Positions 49,021-56,408 of a DNA stretch of 64,000 bases are shown in pieces. How positions within the stretch are numbered: position 1 is the first letter of the stretch; each line of letters opens with the position of its first letter. Made by a program: the position numbers and the translations under genes. The notes below the pieces were generated by a model. It had not been told where the DNA came from, made no database searches, and worked only from the letters and a program-made list of their open reading frames with translations. The DNA comes from Australimonas brisbanensis. Lineage in GTDB: Bacteria > Chloroflexota > Dehalococcoidia > Lucifugimonadales > Australimonadaceae. The DNA is taken from assembly GCA_038147155.1 (NCBI GenBank), contig JAYQTA010000003.1:236929-300928 (forward strand), given 5' to 3'.

Positions 49021-50313
49021 ATGTCCATCCCCCCGAACAACAGCCCCCGTCCGTCCCCCTCGCGCGAGCAGCTGCGGGCGCTGCTGCTTCCGGGCATCGG
49101 CCTCAAGCGCTGGGTGCTGGCTGGGGTGGTGGGCGTGTTGCTCATCGCCCTGGGTATCGCCTTCGCGGTGTCTGTCTCGCTGACGACCACCATCGTGAAC
49201 GTGGGTCGGGTGCTCACCCTGGGCCATCTGCTGGGAGGGGTGGCACGGGGGATGGTGCTCATCGTCCTGGGGCTGGTGCTGGCGGGCCTTGCCGCCTTCC
49301 GGCTGAACCGGCGCCTGGCCCACGGCTCTGCCTACGCGGGCCGGGGCGGCAGCGCCCTGGTGGGCCTGGCCTCACACCGCGAGCGCAGCGGCGGCCCCCG
49401 CGTGGTTGCCATCGGCGGGGGCACGGGCCTCTCCTCGCTGCTGCGGGGGCTCAAGGAGCGCACCGACCAGGTGACGGCCATCGTCACCGTCGCGGACGAC
49501 GGCGGCTCATCCGGGCGCCTGCGCAGCGAGTTGGGTATCCCTCCGCCGGGGGATGCGCGCCAGTGCCTGGTGGCCCTGGCGGAGTCGGAACCGCTGATGG
49601 AGCGCTTGCTCTCCCACCGATTCGATTCGGACGGCAGCCTGGGCGGTCACAGCCTGGGCAACCTGCTGCTGGCTGCGCTGGTGCACATCCAGGGGGACCT
49701 GCAGGGGGCACTGGAGGCGGCGGGGCAGATATTGGGCGTGCGCGGGCGGGTGATGCCGTCCAGCCCTGCGGCAGACCTGCACCTGATGGCGCGCACCGCC
49801 TCGGGGCGGGTGCTGGGCGGCGAATCAGCGGTGGGCGCCTCCCAGGAGGCCATCGCCGACATCTGGCTGGAGCCTGCGGGCGCGGCGGCCAACCCCGCAG
49901 CGGCGGAGGCCATCACCAACGCACAGTTCATCGTCCTCGGACCAGGCAGCCTGTACACCAGCCTGATCCCCAACCTGCTGATTTCGGGCATACGGGAGGC
50001 GGTGGAACGGGCCAACGCCCCCAAGGTGTTCGTCTGCAACATCGCCACCCAGCACGGGGAGACGGACGGCCTCACCGCCGAGGAGCACCTGCGCGTGTTC
50101 ATGGAGCACACGGGCATCCACCCCACGCATTTCCTGGTGAACAGCGCCCCGCGCCACATCCCGCCGCAGCACCAACAGACCCCCCTCTCGCTGGAGGGGC
50201 CGGTCCCCGGCTTCGAGGGGAAGGTGGTGCGGTGCGATGTGATCGACGACGGTTTCCCCTCCCGTCACGACCCACGCAAGCTCGCCGCTGCGCTCCTCTC
50301 CCTCTCCCGCTAG
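49021..50313 (+). CDS. yvcK: YvcK/CofD-like gluconeogenesis factor with N-terminal membrane segment
   Basis: The 430-aa protein has two N-terminal hydrophobic helices (about 32-58 and 68-90) then the YvcK domain: VAIGGGTGLSSLLRGLKE, VADDGGSSGRL, PPGDARQCLVAL and GPGSLYTSLIPNLL. YvcK binds UDP-GlcNAc and is needed for cell shape and growth on gluconeogenic carbon, so the neighbouring glmS and pentose-phosphate genes are apt. A TACGCT hexamer precedes the ATG by 13 nt. The membrane-anchored form is a variant of the usual soluble protein. Confidence 0.92.
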   Translation: MSIPPNNSPRPSPSREQLRALLLPGIGLKRWVLAGVVGVLLIALGIAFAVSVSLTTTIVNVGRVLTLGHLLGGVARGMVLIVLGLVLAGLAAFRLNRRLAHGSAYAGRGGSALVGLASHRERSGGPRVVAIGGGTGLSSLLRGLKERTDQVTAIVTVADDGGSSGRLRSELGIPPPGDARQCLVALAESEPLMERLLSHRFDSDGSLGGHSLGNLLLAALVHIQGDLQGALEAAGQILGVRGRVMPSSPAADLHLMARTASGRVLGGESAVGASQEAIADIWLEPAGAAANPAAAEAITNAQFIVLGPGSLYTSLIPNLLISGIREAVERANAPKVFVCNIATQHGETDGLTAEEHLRVFMEHTGIHPTHFLVNSAPRHIPPQHQQTPLSLEGPVPGFEGKVVRCDVIDDGFPSRHDPRKLAAALLSLSR

Positions 50314-50495
50314 CCCTGCCCAGGCGTGCGTGAAACCCCGTGCATCGGTGCGGGGGCTCCCTCAATGCAACAGTGGGGTGCCCCCCACGCCGACGCCCGG
50401 GCCCGGTGCTAGGTTGGGTGCGTGGCAGACGTCGGGCGGGGAAGGCCGGCGGACTCCACGCAGCGGCGCAGGGGATGCGCCTGATCGGGGGGATC

Positions 50496-50798
50496 ATGCA
50501 ATACGCTCGCTATTCGATGCAGCAGCCGGAGCCCGGTGCGGGCGGGACGGGTCTGGACGAGGGCTTCGCCCCCGTGGGCCCGGCGCCGGGGCGCTCCTTC
50601 AATCTGATCCAGTCGGAGTTCCTGGCACGCCTTGAGCGGCTGAAGAAGGCGCGTGAGCAGTTGTCCCTCATGCCGGATGCTGACCCGCTGACGGTCAATC
50701 TGGTGGCACGCGGCCTGTTCGCCACCTACCAGGAGTGCCTGGACCAGGGCGTGGGCCATGAGGCGCGCGCGATTCTGGAGCTGGACAAGACCCGCTAG
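50496..50798 (+). CDS. Hypothetical protein, 100 aa
   Basis: I do not recognise this protein. It has a Gly/Pro-rich N-terminal third, then a helical region (FNLIQSEFLARLERLKKARE and LVARGLFATYQECLDQGVG). ATG 50496 follows a run of G. It is followed by a strong hairpin terminator, and the GC pattern is coding-like, so it is probably real. Confidence 0.6.
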   Translation: MQYARYSMQQPEPGAGGTGLDEGFAPVGPAPGRSFNLIQSEFLARLERLKKAREQLSLMPDADPLTVNLVARGLFATYQECLDQGVGHEARAILELDKTR

Positions 50799-50842
50799 CG
50801 ATGTGCGAGATGGGGCACCACCACGCGATGGATGCCTTATGA

Positions 50843-50870
50843 GAAACGCCCCCGGTACCGGGGGCGTTTC
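50843..50870. terminator. Perfect 28-bp palindrome, bidirectional terminator
   Basis: GAAACGCCCCCGGT is followed directly by its exact reverse complement. It lies between two convergent genes (ending at 50798 and 50891) and ends in TTTC on both strands. Confidence 0.85.
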
Positions 50871-50890
50871 TGCGTGGAGAACGGTGCGGA

Positions 50891-51187
50891 TCAGGCCGCG
50901 TTCTTAGGCTTGCGGCCGCGACGCTTGCGGACGGGCTGCTCCACCCAGAAGAAGATGGCATCGCCCGTGCGACGCACGGCCAGGCCCACGCCCAGCGCCT
51001 TGGCAGCGTTGCCCAGGCGGCGGCGGATGGCGTTGGTGGTCTCCTGCGCGGAGGCGGCGAGCTTGCCCGCCTGGCCGGCGGGGACGGCCTGGATGTAGCC
51101 GATGTACTCGCGCAGGATCTCCACGCGCTTGCCGGTGGCGGAATTCACCTTGGCTTCGTTGATGGTTACGATATCCAGCTTGGGCAT
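50891..51187 (-). CDS. Small basic protein with AT-hook-like tail
   Basis: The 98-aa protein has a compact N-terminal region (TINEAKVNSATGKRVEILRE, then a helix with IRRRLGNAAKALGVGLAVRR) and a basic C-terminus RKRRGRKPKNAA that resembles an AT-hook. This suggests a DNA-binding, perhaps nucleoid-associated, role, but I cannot name a family. The ATG at 51187 is preferred; GTG 51199 is possible. Its leader (51188-51477) is a lower-GC stretch. Confidence 0.65.
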   Translation of the reverse strand: MPKLDIVTINEAKVNSATGKRVEILREYIGYIQAVPAGQAGKLAASAQETTNAIRRRLGNAAKALGVGLAVRRTGDAIFFWVEQPVRKRRGRKPKNAA

Positions 51188-51199
51188 CTGATCACACAC

Positions 51200-51470
51200 T
51201 CATTGTCGTCATATCTGTGACACCGTTCGTTGTTTGAACGCTGCCGCATCCTGGCGCTTTCGGCGCAGATTGATGCGTTTCGAACCACCTTGATTCGCCC
51301 TCCGCAAGCCGCACGCATCCCACTTCGATTCCCTGTCGATTCTCTCATTATTCATCACCCGGTTTCTCCTCATGTTTCATGCTCTTCCTCTCCGTTCGTC
51401 CCGCCGTTGCGCACCCGGCGCACTGGCTCCGAGCGCTTCAGCAGCCCATAATGGGCGCGATAGCAACGGT
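51200..51470. other. Lower-GC intergenic stretch, no gene seen
   Basis: About 270 nt between divergent genes, clearly lower in GC than its surroundings and pyrimidine-rich on the plus strand. It must hold both promoters; CATAAT at 51447-51452 is a candidate -10 for the MFS gene. Several GATTC/CGATTC words recur. I find no convincing ORF or known RNA. Confidence 0.5.
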
Positions 51471-51477
51471 GTTCCCC

Positions 51478-52779
51478 ATGGCTAGAAACCTCCTCCCCAG
51501 AGTGCGGGCAGGCCTGCCGCCCGCGCTGCATCACTCCCGTTTCCGCTACTACTGGAGCGGGCTCATCTCTGCGGTCATCGGCTACCAAGGATTCCTGTTC
51601 CTGGAGTTCGTGCTGATGCACCAGTTGGAGGGCTCGGCGTGGGCCCTGGGGGTGCTGGGCGTGGTCACGGGCGTCCCCGCCATCGCCCTGGGTGTGGCTG
51701 GAGGGGTTGCCGCTGACCGGGTGGACAAGCGCAGGCTCATCGGGCTCACCCAGGCGGGCATCGCGCTGGGGCTTGCGGGCCTGGGGGTGCTCACGCTCAC
51801 GCGCTCGGTGCAGGTGTGGCATGTGCTGGCGTTGGCCACGGCTATCGCGGGGTTGAGTTCCTTCGACTCTCCCGCGCGCTCGGCCTACTTCCCGCGCCTG
51901 GTTCCCCGCGAGGCGCTCATCAGCGCGGTGGCGCTCAACTCCCTGGTCTGGCAGTCCACCCGCGTGGTGGGCCCCGCCGCCGCCGGACTGGTGGTGGGTC
52001 TGGTGAGCGAGGACCCCATGACGGGCATCGCGGTGGCCTTCCTGGCAGCCGCAGCCCTGGTGATGCTGATGCCGCTGATGATGGCGCTGGTGGGAGTGCC
52101 GGGGACAGGGACGGCGCAGCGCCACCCCCTGCGGGACCTGGCCGATGCGGTGCGCTACGCCAGCGCGGACCGGGCGGTGGGTTTCCTGCTGCTCCTCTCC
52201 TACCTGCAGGCGCTCTTCGGCTGGAGCTACGTGGTGCTGATGCCCGTGTTCGCCGCCGACGTGCTGGGTGTGGGTATCGACCGACAGGGCGGGTTGCTGG
52301 CGGCGGCGGGCGCAGGGGCCAGCGTGGTCACGGTGGGCCTCGCCATGGGGAGCGCGGGCCTGACGCGCCGACGCGGTTGGATGGTCATCGGCGGTGCGGC
52401 GTCCACGGGCGTGGCGCTGGCGGGGTTCTCCCTCACGGCCTGGCTGGTGGGCTCCTATCCGCTGGCCCTGGTGCTTATGTTCGTGGTGGGCTTCACCCAG
52501 ACACTCTTCAACACCGGGGCCATGGGCGCGCTTCAACTCATCATCCCGGACGAGTACCGGGGCCGGGTGCTTGGGCTGTACGCCATGGTCTGGGGTATCA
52601 TGCCTCTGTCCGGCACCCAGGCAGCTGCCCTGGCTCGCCTCACCGGTGTGCCGGTGGCGGTGGCGCTGGGGGGTGTGCTCATCACGGTCCTCGCACTGGC
52701 CGCCCTCACCAGCCCCGCCATCCGCGGACTCCGGCAGGGCCAGCCGCCAACCCCAGCACACCAGAGGGAGAACCCATGA
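51478..52779 (+). CDS. MFS exporter (MFS_3/EntS-like)
   Basis: The 433-aa protein has 10-12 hydrophobic helices and the N-terminal signature RYYWSGLISAVIGYQ, with GGVAADRVDKRRLIG as the loop 2-3 motif. This subgroup includes enterobactin and multidrug exporters. ATG 51478 is chosen because an earlier ATG (51451) overlaps the CATAAT hexamer. Its TGA overlaps the ATG of the next gene (ATGA). Confidence 0.86.
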   Translation: MARNLLPRVRAGLPPALHHSRFRYYWSGLISAVIGYQGFLFLEFVLMHQLEGSAWALGVLGVVTGVPAIALGVAGGVAADRVDKRRLIGLTQAGIALGLAGLGVLTLTRSVQVWHVLALATAIAGLSSFDSPARSAYFPRLVPREALISAVALNSLVWQSTRVVGPAAAGLVVGLVSEDPMTGIAVAFLAAAALVMLMPLMMALVGVPGTGTAQRHPLRDLADAVRYASADRAVGFLLLLSYLQALFGWSYVVLMPVFAADVLGVGIDRQGGLLAAAGAGASVVTVGLAMGSAGLTRRRGWMVIGGAASTGVALAGFSLTAWLVGSYPLALVLMFVVGFTQTLFNTGAMGALQLIIPDEYRGRVLGLYAMVWGIMPLSGTQAAALARLTGVPVAVALGGVLITVLALAALTSPAIRGLRQGQPPTPAHQRENP

Positions 52780-53561
52780 CCGTGGCCACTGGCACTATCG
52801 ACGCCCACTTCACCTTCGTCCCCGGCGGGGCGGCCGAGCGCGACCGCCTCCTGGATGAGGCCGGGGTCGCCGCCGCGGTGGTGGCGGCGGAGGAGCCGAG
52901 CGCCGAAGCCTCGCTGCAGGCTGCGCGGGAGACGGCGGATGACGCGCGCGTCGCCGGGCTGGTCGCATGGGTGGACCCGCTGGCCAGCGACCTGGCGAAG
53001 ACGCTGGACGCCCTGAGTGCGTTCCCCAAGGTGAAGGGCGTGCTGGTGGATGCGCGCGCGCAGACCTCCGCCTGGTACCCGTGCGATGACGCGGTGGTGG
53101 CAGGGCTTGAGCAGGTGAGCGCCGGGGGCCTCGCGGCGGACCTGCTGGTGGAGATGCGGCAGATCAACGCGGTGACCGCCCTCGCGGAGCGCCTCCCTGA
53201 CCTGCGCATCGTGCTCACGCACATGGGGCAGCCCTACATCGGGCGTTCCGAGCGCGAGCCGTGGGGTGTGGCGTTGCTGAACCTGGAGGCCCGCCCCAAC
53301 GTGTGGGTGAAGGCCACGGGACTGGTGGGGCTGGACGTGGAGGACTGGCGCACGGCGCACCTGGCGCTGTTCGAGGAGCCGGTGGTGCGTCTGTTCGGCG
53401 TGGATCGGGTGCTGGCGGGCTCCGGCTGGCCGTTGGGGTCGGACCGTGCCTCCTACCCTCAGGTGCTGGAGGCGATCCGTACCGCGGCGGGGCCGCTGTC
53501 GGGCGCCCAGGCTGAGCGGCTCAGCGCGGGGAGCGCCCGCGCCTGCTACCGCATCGGCTAG
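52776..53561 (+). CDS. Amidohydrolase-2-like protein with altered metal site
   Basis: The 261-aa protein resembles the lactonase/TIM-barrel amidohydrolases (RIVLTHMGQPYIG, RVLAGSGWPLG). The N-terminal D-x-H-x-H metal motif reads DAHFTF, with only one His, and the conserved GSDWP is GSGWP, losing the Asp. It may be inactive or use a different chemistry. It is translationally coupled to the MFS gene. Its TAG shares CTAG with the convergent LLM gene. Confidence 0.75.
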   Translation: MTVATGTIDAHFTFVPGGAAERDRLLDEAGVAAAVVAAEEPSAEASLQAARETADDARVAGLVAWVDPLASDLAKTLDALSAFPKVKGVLVDARAQTSAWYPCDDAVVAGLEQVSAGGLAADLLVEMRQINAVTALAERLPDLRIVLTHMGQPYIGRSEREPWGVALLNLEARPNVWVKATGLVGLDVEDWRTAHLALFEEPVVRLFGVDRVLAGSGWPLGSDRASYPQVLEAIRTAAGPLSGAQAERLSAGSARACYRIG

Positions 53562-54490
53562 CCACGCAGCGCGGGGAGCACCCGCTCGGCGAACAGCGCG
53601 GGTGAACGCTCATCCCCTGGCGGGAAATGGACGAACAGCGTGCCCGCGCCCGCACGCGCATAGGCCAGGGCCTGCTCCACCACCTGCTTCGGCGTGCCCA
53701 CCAGGCCACGGTGTCCCCCGCGCATCGGTGAGCCCGCCGCCGCCCATGCCGCCTGCGCCTCCGCTGACGTGCGCCCCATGATGACCCGCTCCAGCACCGT
53801 CAGCTCCACCGTTCCCTCACTGCGCTCCGCTGCTTGGGCCAACGCCGTGAGGCGCCCGCTCACCTCTGCGGCATCGCGAGGCCCGGCACCCACCACGTTG
53901 ACGGCGTCAGCGTGACGCGCCGCCACCGCCAGCGTGGGCTCCGAGCGCCCGCCCACCACCACCCAGGGCCGGTGCAAAGGCTTGGGCTCGCACACCGCAT
54001 CGGCCAGGTGGACGAGCCGCCCCTCGAAGGTGGCGCGCGGGCGCTCCCACAGCGCGCGCACCGCCACCAGCGTCTCCTCCAGCAGGGCGGTGCGTTCGGC
54101 GAAGGACGGGTAGGGGAGTCCGTGCGCGCGGTACTCCGGCCGGTAGCCGCCGGAACCGACGCCCAGCGCCATGCGCCCCCCGCTCACGTGGTCCAACGCC
54201 GCCGCCGTCCGAGCCAGCAGGGAGGCGGTGCGCAGGCTCACGTTGCTCACCAGCGTCAGCAGACCGATGCGGCTGCTCACCCCTGCCAGGCCCGCCAGCA
54301 CCGTCCACCCCTCCAGCAGAGGCGTGGTGCGCGGGCCCACGGGGCCGAAGGGCTCGAGGTGGTCCAGTACCGAGAGCGCGTCGAACCCCACCTCCTCGGC
54401 CCAGCGCGCCCAGGCGGCCAGCGCAGGGAACACACCGGCCGGATCGCCCGAAGAGGCGGCGTGGGACTGCAGATGGATGGCGAGGCGCAT
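53558..54490 (-). CDS. LLM-class (F420/FMN-dependent) oxidoreductase
   Basis: The 310-aa protein has the bacterial luciferase-like TIM barrel: the N-terminal AEEVGFDALSVLDHLEPFG, SRIGLLTLVSNVSLR, LDHVSGGRMALGVGSGGYRPEY and a C-terminal GTPKQVVEQALAY. Many members in Chloroflexota and Actinomycetota use F420; cofactor choice cannot be told here. It is divergent from the nitroreductase. Substrate unknown. Confidence 0.88.
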   Translation of the reverse strand: MRLAIHLQSHAASSGDPAGVFPALAAWARWAEEVGFDALSVLDHLEPFGPVGPRTTPLLEGWTVLAGLAGVSSRIGLLTLVSNVSLRTASLLARTAAALDHVSGGRMALGVGSGGYRPEYRAHGLPYPSFAERTALLEETLVAVRALWERPRATFEGRLVHLADAVCEPKPLHRPWVVVGGRSEPTLAVAARHADAVNVVGAGPRDAAEVSGRLTALAQAAERSEGTVELTVLERVIMGRTSAEAQAAWAAAGSPMRGGHRGLVGTPKQVVEQALAYARAGAGTLFVHFPPGDERSPALFAERVLPALRG

Positions 54491-54538
54491 GGCGCGCCAT
54501 TGTGCGCCGTGCGGCGTCCGGGGTCAAAGCGCGCGTGA

Positions 54539-54544
54539 TAGCAT
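54539..54544 (+). promoter_or_regulatory. -10-like TAGCAT before the nitroreductase gene
   Basis: TAGCAT lies 43 nt before ATG 54588, which has its own GAGGAG. No good -35 is seen. Confidence 0.35.
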
Positions 54545-54587
54545 GGGACACCGCGAAAGCACCACTCCCGCAGCCGAGGAGAAGAAG

Positions 54588-55187
54588 ATGGCCGCTGAGA
54601 AGCAGCTCTGGTCCGCCATGCAGGTCCCTGCCTCCAACGTCTCCGTGTACGAGGCGCTCTACAAGCGCCGCTCCGCCTGGAAGTTCAAGGACACCCCCGT
54701 CTCCAAGGCCACCATGCAGAAGATCCTGGGCCCCGCGATCTGGGCGCCCAACCACCGCAACAATGAGCCGTGGCGGTTCGTGGCCATCGCCAAGGACTCG
54801 CCCCTGCGGGCCAAGATCGCCGATGCGGTGGTCGCCGCACTGACCGAGGAGTGGCAGGACGCCAAGCGCGCTGCCCCCTACGGCGCCAAGGTCACCGACC
54901 CTGCCTACATCGTCTTCTGCTACTACGTGGGCGCGCCCGACGCCTTCGTGGACAAGGAGAACTACGCCGCGCTGCTGCTGGCGATCCAGAACATGGCGCT
55001 GGCGGGCTACGCCGAGGGCCTCTCGGTCACCATCGACACCGGGCGCACCACCCGCGTCCCGGCGGTGGACGGGCTGGTGGGCGCCGGTGAGGGCTGGAAG
55101 ATGACCGCCATGCTGGCTGTGGGCGTTCCGGACGAGGACTCCAAGTCCGCGCGCACGCCCGTGGGTGAGTTCGTCACCTGGCTCTAG
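54588..55187 (+). CDS. Nitroreductase-family protein
   Basis: The 199-aa flavoprotein has the family start VYEALYKRRSAWKFKDTPV, then WAPNHRNNEPWRF, and LLLAIQNMALAGYAEGLSV. It should bind FMN and use NAD(P)H to reduce nitro, quinone or other groups. GAGGAG precedes ATG 54588. A strong terminator follows. No partner gene is evident. Confidence 0.88.
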   Translation: MAAEKQLWSAMQVPASNVSVYEALYKRRSAWKFKDTPVSKATMQKILGPAIWAPNHRNNEPWRFVAIAKDSPLRAKIADAVVAALTEEWQDAKRAAPYGAKVTDPAYIVFCYYVGAPDAFVDKENYAALLLAIQNMALAGYAEGLSVTIDTGRTTRVPAVDGLVGAGEGWKMTAMLAVGVPDEDSKSARTPVGEFVTWL

Positions 55188-55211
55188 AGGCCTGCTGAGA
55201 ACAGCGCGCCC

Positions 55212-55244
55212 GAAGGGGGCGGGACACTCGGTCCCGCCCCCTTC
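55212..55244 (+). terminator. Rho-independent terminator after the nitroreductase gene
   Basis: A 14-bp GC-rich stem (GAAGGGGGCGGGAC paired with GTCCCGCCCCCTTC) with a 5-nt loop, followed by TTATT, 24 nt after the stop codon. Confidence 0.85.
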
Positions 55245-55407
55245 TTATTCCTCCGCGAGCGCGTGACGTCCGTGCCTGAAGGGCCGGGCCATCCCCCGCC
55301 TGAAGTTCTACAAGAAAACTCGTAGGGGTCAGCGCCCAATGGCGGGGGAGGTATTCCCCAACCAAGTTGAGTGTTGCTCTGATTTGCTCGCAGGCCCTCT
55401 TGCAGCA

Positions 55408-55490
55408 CCATTGTCCATGTAGTCCGCGGGAAGCGGACGAGCAATGGAGTGGCCCGCTGGGGTTGCGTGGTAAGGCTCCGGCTATCCAGC
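55408..55490 (+). other. Structured 5' leader of the archaellin gene
   Basis: Two hairpins precede the archaellin start. In the first, CCATTG (55408) pairs with CAATGG (55442) around GTCCGC-GGGAA-GCGGAC. In the second, GCTGG (55456) pairs with CCAGC (55486) around a G-rich segment with AAGGCTCCGG. The GGAG site lies just downstream, so the fold could control translation. I cannot match it to a known riboswitch with confidence. The rest of 55245-55407 shows no gene. Confidence 0.4.
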
Positions 55491-55509
55491 AGGGGGGATG
55501 GAGAAGCAG

Positions 55510-56247
55510 ATGTTCAGGTACATCAGTCAACGTGCAGCGCGGACGCTGCGGTCTGAGCGCGGTATCACCGGGCTTGAGACCGCGAACATCCTGATCGCCT
55601 TCGTGGTGGTCGCGTCGGTCTTCGCCTACACGGAGCTGACCGCAGGCGTGTTCTCCTCGCAGAAGAGCAGCGAGACCGTCAACGCCGCCATCGACGAGGT
55701 GCGGTCCAAAATCACGCTGAACGGCAACACCATCGCCTACAAGGGCGATGTGGACATCGATGGCAACCCTGCCACGACCGCCGACCAGGTGGCCGCGGTG
55801 GCCAAGATCGCGGTGACGGCGGCGGTGACGCTGTCCGGACTGCCCATCGACGTGACGCCGGCTTACCGGCTCAACAGCACCAACGGGTCGCTGGAGAGCT
55901 CGGGGGACACCAACTCGCTGGTGATCAACTTCGTGGACCAGCGCCAGGTGATCAACAACGTGGCCTGGACGGTGGCCTTCTCCGGCGCCAACGACGGTGA
56001 CTTTTCCCTGGAACCCACGGAGCGCGCGGTCATCACCGTCTGGCTGGTGGACTACTCCTACGACAACAACGCCGGGCTCTACTACAACCTGGGCACCGAC
56101 ACCTCGGACCCGTTCATCGACTCCTCCTCCCGGCTGCTTTCGCGCTACAACCCCTTCGCGCTGGAGTTCTCCCCGGTGCAGGGCACCCCGCTGGTCATCG
56201 AGAAGATCGTGCCCCAGTCCCTGAACGACATCAAGAATCTGTGCTAG
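55510..56247 (+). CDS. Archaellin-like (archaeal-type) filament protein
   Basis: The 245-aa protein starts with a short basic leader and RSERG, then ITGLETANILIAFVVVASVFAYTEL, which is the class III signal peptide and hydrophobic core helix of archaellins (cleavage after Gly). The remainder is a beta-rich, Asn/Asp/Thr-rich globular domain typical of surface filaments. Archaella have been found in some Chloroflexota. ATG 55510 has GGAG six nt upstream; ATG 55498 abuts its G-run. No ArlB-J machinery genes lie in the window, so they must be elsewhere. Confidence 0.88.
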   Translation: MFRYISQRAARTLRSERGITGLETANILIAFVVVASVFAYTELTAGVFSSQKSSETVNAAIDEVRSKITLNGNTIAYKGDVDIDGNPATTADQVAAVAKIAVTAAVTLSGLPIDVTPAYRLNSTNGSLESSGDTNSLVINFVDQRQVINNVAWTVAFSGANDGDFSLEPTERAVITVWLVDYSYDNNAGLYYNLGTDTSDPFIDSSSRLLSRYNPFALEFSPVQGTPLVIEKIVPQSLNDIKNLC

Positions 56248-56252
56248 GCAGC

Positions 56253-56266
56253 GGGGCCGCGGCCCC
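56253..56266. terminator. GC palindrome after the archaellin gene
   Basis: A perfect 14-bp GGGGCCG/CGGCCCC palindrome six nt after the stop. It has no T tract, so a terminator role is uncertain. Confidence 0.4.
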
Positions 56267-56270
56267 ACTC

Positions 56271-56286
56271 GTTACGATTCCGTTAC
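56271..56286. promoter_or_regulatory. GTTAC-N6-GTTAC repeat upstream of glnII
   Basis: Two GTTAC units start 11 bp apart, the spacing of GlnR/PhoP (OmpR-family) sites. GlnR of actinobacteria binds such repeats upstream of nitrogen genes. A related repeat is at 5850. Confidence 0.4.
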
Positions 56287-56313
56287 AGATGCTCGCGAGC
56301 GGCCCTCCGCCCA

Positions 56314-56343
56314 TTGTTGGCGGGGGGCCGCTGGGCTTAATCT
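56314..56343 (+). promoter_or_regulatory. Possible promoter TTGTTG-18-TAATCT for glnII
   Basis: TTGTTG (56314-56319) and TAATCT (56338-56343) are 18 bp apart, with the GTTAC repeats about 30 bp upstream of the -35, a normal activator position. A large GC-rich hairpin overlaps this region. Confidence 0.4.
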
Positions 56344-56408
56344 TCACCCATCAGCCCACGGCCCCGGAGAGGGGAGCAACCGGCGGGCATCTCCTGGAGG
56401 GTGCCGAC

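Noticed and set aside
55408..55509. c-di-GMP (GEMM) riboswitch in the archaellin leader
   Set aside because: Some words resemble it (AAGGCTCCGG), but the required overall fold and conserved positions could not be matched by eye.
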